From: Rotaria sordida
Taxonomy: Eukaryota > Rotifera > Eurotatoria > Philodinida > Philodinidae
NCBI GenBank assembly: GCA_905250125.1
Contig: CAJNOL010000305.1
Location: 1,774 to 65,773 of the forward strand
Length of the DNA stretch: 64,000 bases
Reading direction: 5' to 3'
The translations under genes and the position numbers were made by a program. Below, one piece after another: positions 58,787 to 64,000 of the stretch (the stretch's first letter is position 1; every line of letters begins with the position of its first letter). The notes beneath the pieces are model-generated. The model saw nothing but the letters and a program-made list of their open reading frames with translations. It had not been told where the DNA came from and searched no databases.

Positions 58787-61700
58787 AATGAATAATTATA
58801 GTTGATGATTAAATTTGATTTTAAAAAAATCTATTGAATACAGTTCTAAAGACAATTATGGTAAGAAAAATTAGTTAAACAAAAAAAAAGAAATTTGAAT
58901 GAATGAACGATAGTATTCGAATAAATCATTGAGACAGACAGCTTTTTTTATTTCATGAGTCATGTCAGAGTGGAATCTTAACCAATAAGATTTTCATATA
59001 TTCATTATTATTATTGACTAGTTATATTTGTATATAAATAATTAATATATATTTCTTTCAAAAATATAGTAAAGAACATAAATTGTGATCGAAAGATGTC
59101 ACTAGTAAATAGACATTATATTTGTTGGTCTTCTTTAATCGTTATAGAACTCAGAATAATCAGTATTTGAACTAATCGTTGCTGCATTTTGTCAGCATTT
59201 GTCTTTTTGTGATTTCGACTCTCTAAAGAAGAGTTTTCGATCTATTTTACTGAAAAATAGAATAATGGTAAAGCAGCAATATTCACAAATAAAGAAAGGA
59301 ATTACATTGTGGGTTTGCTCATTTTGTTGAAAATGTTTCTTAGGCATGTAAAGTTTAGCTACTGAAGATAAAGAAAACTTTCAGCAGTCTGTAGTTTATC
59401 TTGCTCAAATTTCTCTTACGGCTCTTCTGTACTTGTAATAAAGGAGTATTATTTCAAGTCATTGGCAATTTAATGTTCAACATTTAATCATACAAAATTT
59501 AATATTTCTTCAAGAATATTTTCTAAGTCGAATTCACTACGAAAATATTATTATTTACCACCGAAGTCAGTGAAACATGTTGACATTTGTACAAGAATTT
59601 CAATGTATTGCTTAAATCTATCAATTTAATAAGACGAGAAACAAATGTTTGAGTCTAGCCTAGCCTATGATAACTGAATCTTGGTTAGACATCAGTCTAC
59701 TCAAGTCTCATGACTTCGCCATCTATGAACACGTATAAAGAGTGTCGATACTTAAATAGTGCAAGCTAAAATAGTTGATTGGAGTAATAAGTCCCTTTTC
59801 AGAACATCTTTAAATGATGAATACAATGCTTTTGCTCTTGTTGTTTATTGTGTTCATAGATTTTTTTTTGTTATATGACAAAGAAATAAAAGAGAAAAAT
59901 ATTGTCAGACTTTTAAAATAAGCTTCCTTCCTGTTTCATGCGCATGAATATAGATGTCAACTTACTTTAAAGATTGAACGAAAAATGTTGATATTTGGAC
60001 AAGAAATATTATCGTATTTATAACAATTACCGAGCTCAGACAATCTTAGAGTTTAATTCTTACAGTGAAATTTAATTGTTATCTTATTTGTTCAGAAATT
60101 GACTTTAGTTGAATACAATGTTCGATTTATAGATCTTGAAACAATCGATCATATATTTCTTCATTCATATAAATGGATATTTTTTTTCTTAGAAACATAC
60201 ATTGATAAATTTAGAAACGGCAATATCATCTAAACGATATTTTCTTCGCTTTCATGTTGTTGTTCTGCGAAGACTTCTATTACATCGTAGGGCAATAAAA
60301 CGATCACATCTCTATATAAAGTATTAAATCATGCCGATACGATGTTTTTTTGAGTGGATTGTAAAATTGAGTCTCAATGTATATAGATGATGGAGAATGA
60401 AGTAAATTTCAGAAATAATAAACATTTTTTAGAAGATATTGCATGTGTTAATTCTATGAAAACACGTTTTGTTTTTTTATTATTATTTATTCAAGCTAAA
60501 ATTAAAAATAGTGAATTGAATTGTTAACAAGAAATATATTATGACATGTTAAAAATCCAGTTATTTTTCGTGTTAAAAACAATAGAACACATATTATCCA
60601 GGTTATTTGTTGATATTAATTAAACAAAAATGTCAAGACGTCGAGTAATATTCATTGATCTAAATGCAATAGAATGTCGACTAAACGTAAAACTTTTATT
60701 CAATTATTTATTCTGTATTAAAATAATTTCTATATATCATAGTAATACATCTACATGCTCTAAAGAAGTATCAATTGAATCACAAGGATTTAAAGTCAAA
60801 TTTGAGGTTTCTTGTAAAAGACATGATTATTTTTTATTGTATGATCTAGAGAAAAAAGATTGCTACAGGTTACATTGGCCACATACCTTAATAGTATTAG
60901 ATATAATTGCTTGTCTGATAATTACAAGTCGGATAATCGCCATAATCAAGAAAATCGATATCAAAAATATAAAAATGAGTACTACTACTAGAGAAATCTT
61001 ATTTATATAACAAATTTCTAAGTTCCAATAATCTGACATTTATTTTTTCAGCTTGTAGTATTATTTACGACAACTAGTTGAAGCGTGACATTTAGTTCAT
61101 TACGCTAATTAGTCAGTTAATGTTTGATGATATATTACATAATATATCTATTTTCGTTTCAGACACGTAGTGTTATAAGTGGATTAATCACACCAATGTC
61201 AATATTAAAATAATCATGTCATGATCTAAATAAGAAATGGAAAAATTCCATTCTGTTTCTTTTTCGATTCACATCTAACTTTACAGCTGATGATTGTGTT
61301 TTATCCAAAATAAATTCTTGATATGCTTATAAAGAAGTAATCGTAAGTTGTTCTCTTGACTTAATTAATATTTCTATTGTAATAACCGTATAACATATTG
61401 TCAATGCCAAATTCAATGATGCTTTCTCAGTATTATGAACTGAAAAAGTAAATTAAATCTACTTAGATACTGGATAAGTCGTCAGTAGACAAACAATTTA
61501 AGCCACGATTAGCCCATATAGAGAATAAGCGCAATATAAAATCTATGGAGCTATTGAAAATATAAGTGCAGACACTTATAATGTACGAACAACAACAACA
61601 ACAACAACAACAACTGGCTCAATTAGTGGAATTTCTGAACATTGTTAAATTAAAGAGACGTTTATTGAATTCTATAGGAAAATAAGAGCACCTTCTTGAA

Positions 61701-61829
61701 TGATAAGCACAAAAAAAACAACTCGATTTTGTTTTTTTTTTGTTTTGAAAATTCTTAATCAGTATGTCACTGTCTATAATAATCGTAATAGTAATAATAA
61801 AAAAGCACCGGCTATAAATATTTAGTAAA
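58787..61829. other. 3 kb intergenic region with one doubtful open frame
   Basis: A 126-residue plus-strand frame at 60630-61010 (start MSRRRVIFIDLNAIECRLN) has a Cys pair and one hydrophobic stretch (LIVLDIIACLIITSRIIAII). It might be a small membrane protein, but it has no recognisable family and ordinary AT composition, so I do not call it. A (CAA)n run is at 61588-61614. Confidence 0.4.
61588..61614. repeat. (AAC)n microsatellite
   Basis: Nine consecutive AAC units just downstream of the Slp-like gene. Confidence 0.9.
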
Positions 61830-64000
61830 TTATTTATCTTCAACAGTGGCTGGTCGTAACGGAAGTCTAAAATGATGTGTTTCCGTTGGTCGACGAAGAA
61901 ATGTTTCCCAAGCTGATTTTTCTGCTTTTGTTGCATCTGACCATTTAACTGGTTTATTATCAAAATGTCCTCTTGCAAGATTAAGACGTACAAAACCAAC
62001 CATTGTTTTTCGAAAACGTTCTTGAGACCAAATACTGATTTCAACAGATGAATTTTCTAAATTATTACGACGTACACCATCCCATCGTATTGGTATTTCC
62101 CATTTGGGTGTTGGACCTTTACGTATTGCTGGTAGTTTTCGTTTAACATGATCAGGCATTAATATACTAAATTAAATAGAATTCTAATTAGATATAAATA
62201 AAGTAAATTTTGTTTTTACCCTTTACAAATTGCATCAACCTGACGTTTACCAGAAAAAATAGCTTTTCCTTCGATATAATGTACTTGTAATGTTCCAACT
62301 TCTTTATGATTTGGATTTTCAATAAATGTTAATTGAAACTGTATTTCAGCTGATTCTACAGTTGGTTCAATAACTGGTGCTAACTATATTCAATAAAAAA
62401 CAACAACAGCAAGTCTATTTTCGAAATAAAAAAGAAAAAAAAAAAAGTTTACATCATTTTTTTGCTTTTGAGCAACTAATTGATGTTCTTGTGTTTTATC
62501 TAATGTACAATTAGATAATGGAATATGTATTTCACCAAGAAAATTATTTTGTCCTAATGCACCTTGACTCCATACTGATATCCATAAAACGCGAGTTTCA
62601 AATTCTTGTTTAGTTACATGATACTATTTATAATAATAAATTATGTTTCATCAAAATTTTATTACAATAAAACAAAAAAAAAACCAATCTTACACGAAGT
62701 TTTTCGTCAAAAACTGGATCAGTAGTATTCTTTTTAGTTGATGTTTTACGTTTGCTATTTTTTGAACGATCAGGTAATAAATAAACTTTAACATAACTAA
62801 ATTTTAAAAAAATCAATATAAATGAATGAATGAATTTATCGATTTCAAAATAAAATATTTACGGATCAGATTTTTTATTTTTTTGTGCTGGAGTTAAGTT
62901 TTTACAATTATGTATTAAAATATCTAATGCACCTGTTGTTGTTGAATATGTTAATTTTAATTCAATTGTACCAGATATATCAAGACCATAATGAGCTTTT
63001 TTTTCACTTACTACAGAATTTATACTTGATTGTGAACCCTAAAAGAAAAAATTTATATACAATAAATATATAAGAATAAATCATTTTATTAGTGTTGTTG
63101 ACAAGCATTAAAAATTCAACTAAGCATTGATTGTAAACTTACACGCATATCCATACAGGAAGATGCACGATTTGCTAAACCCTAGAGTGTAATATTCTCA
63201 ATAATTTAGGAATATTATCATTTATTATCAGAAAATTTTCCTCAATTATTTCTTTTTGTTCTCTAATAAAAATAATTCCATTCTCTTCTCAGTTTTTTTT
63301 TTGACTTACTAATTTGGCTTTTTCAAATTTTCCATCAATATCATCATCGTCATCATCATCACTATCAATTTTATCAAGAGTTCCAACACTACCAAATTTA
63401 TCTCCTAATGTTTGTTTATTGTTATTATTATTATTAAAACGATAAGAATTATTTGGTGATTGAATCGTATCAGTGGTTAAGTTTTGTTCTTGAACTGATC
63501 TATTTGATATGAGACTGTTTGAAGATTCATAAATATTAGTATTTGGTTTTGATTTTGAATCATTTATTGTTGATAGGGTTGTGCGAGAATCTAAATAAAT
63601 TACAAATGAGAAAATTTATTATAAAAAACTATGAAAAAATTTATATTTATGAAGAGAACAAAAATTACAAATAGACAAAAGAAATGTTTTATTGTGTTCG
63701 ATAACGTTTTTTGTCCGTTGAACGACGTACAGTACGTTTTTTTTGTGGATTTATTATTGATGATGATATATTCGAATCATTATCTTTACTTGATGATATT
63801 AAATGTAATTTCGTAAGAATATATTTTGTCAACGATAATTTAACTGGTAGATTTTCACTCGATTTTGTAATAGATATTGCACTTGATGTTTTCTTCATTG
63901 ATGATTCTGTTGATGGAATTCGTTCTTTTTCTTCATTAGAATTGCCATCACTCCATCGTCGACCTAATAATTCTTTGTCAGTTCTATGTTGAATTTCATT
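61830..64000 (-). CDS. Synaptotagmin-like (Slp/granuphilin-type) tandem C2 protein, N terminus beyond the window
   Basis: Exons readable from the right edge: about 64000-63700 (donor uncertain), 63590-63310, 63181-63143, 63038-62863, 62796-62694, 62623-62453, 62383-62220, 62166-61830. The N-terminal part seen is disordered, acidic and Ser/Asn-rich. C2A starts at GTIELKLTYSTTTGALDILI and continues NLTPAQKNKKSDPYVKVYLL, RKTSTKKNTTDPVFDEKL and VLWISVWSQGALGQNNFLGE. C2B follows with GTLQVHYIEGKAI, VEISIWSQERFRKTMVGFVR, and ends with the Slp-type WSDATKAEKSAWETFL plus FRLPLRP. Slp proteins bind Rab27 through an N-terminal SHD (not in the window) and tether secretory granules to the plasma membrane. 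Several C2B calcium aspartates seem absent, as in calcium-independent Slps. The exon at the right edge is incomplete. Confidence 0.85.

Noticed and set aside
60630..61010. 126-residue plus-strand frame with a hydrophobic stretch
   Set aside because: Possibly a small membrane protein, but no signal peptide, known motif or neighbouring exon; base composition like intergenic DNA.

Overview
The window looks like animal nuclear DNA from an AT-rich, compact, intron-containing genome. Nearly all introns are 40-150 bp, use GT-AG ends and are T/A-rich, and third codon positions are strongly A/T. Every gene I could name is a metazoan-type housekeeping or membrane-traffic gene. The short introns, the NHL-repeat protein and the many small inverted-repeat elements fit a bdelloid rotifer (Rotaria/Adineta type). 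That placement is an inference from style, not proof. I saw no rRNA, no CRISPR and no convincing tRNA.

Layout, left to right. 562-1389 (-) TRMT10-type tRNA methyltransferase. 4410-5182 (+) TTC36 co-chaperone-like TPR protein. 5905-8106 a 2.2 kb element with terminal inverted repeats and an array of GACTAGTC-like motifs. 9508-12053 (+) cytosolic HSP90 behind a heat-shock element and TATA box. 13.4-14.4 kb holds a decayed coding remnant. 14.5-21.8 kb is a nest of foldback elements around a small type I membrane protein (18295-19264, -). 22213-23325 (-) LicD/fukutin-type protein. 25410-28569 (+) an unrecognised 217-residue protein, with an antisense secreted zinc carboxypeptidase (26026-27904, -) entirely inside its one large intron. 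31274-32998 (+) an intronless PAICS-like protein with degraded catalytic motifs. 33367-34515 (+) a secreted protein joining an N-terminal-His copper-oxidase-like region to an ependymin-like domain. 36083-39978 (-) GPR107/108. 40728-41478 (+) COMMD8. 44520-45478 (-) a membrane-anchored histidine phosphatase. 45.9-47.6 kb has three more palindromic elements, two of them nested. 50088-51728 (+) LRR receptor-like protein. 51894-53106 (-) coiled-coil protein, divergent from 53373-55263 (+) NHL-repeat protein. 57866-58786 (-) ESCRT-III CHMP2. 61830-64000 (-) a synaptotagmin-like (Slp) tandem-C2 protein that runs off the right edge.

The genes do not form one pathway. They are separate eukaryotic loci, several of which touch secretion and membrane traffic (GPR107, COMMD8, CHMP2, Slp). 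Gene models were built by hand: exon phases were checked and each complete model translates without a stop, but no transcript evidence was available.

The most unusual content is the mobile-element layer: at least eight long inverted-repeat structures, one inserted in another, one inserted exactly in the loop of a small palindrome, and the TIR element with its motif array. The PAICS-like pseudoenzyme candidate and the His-brace/ependymin fusion are the most interesting proteins.
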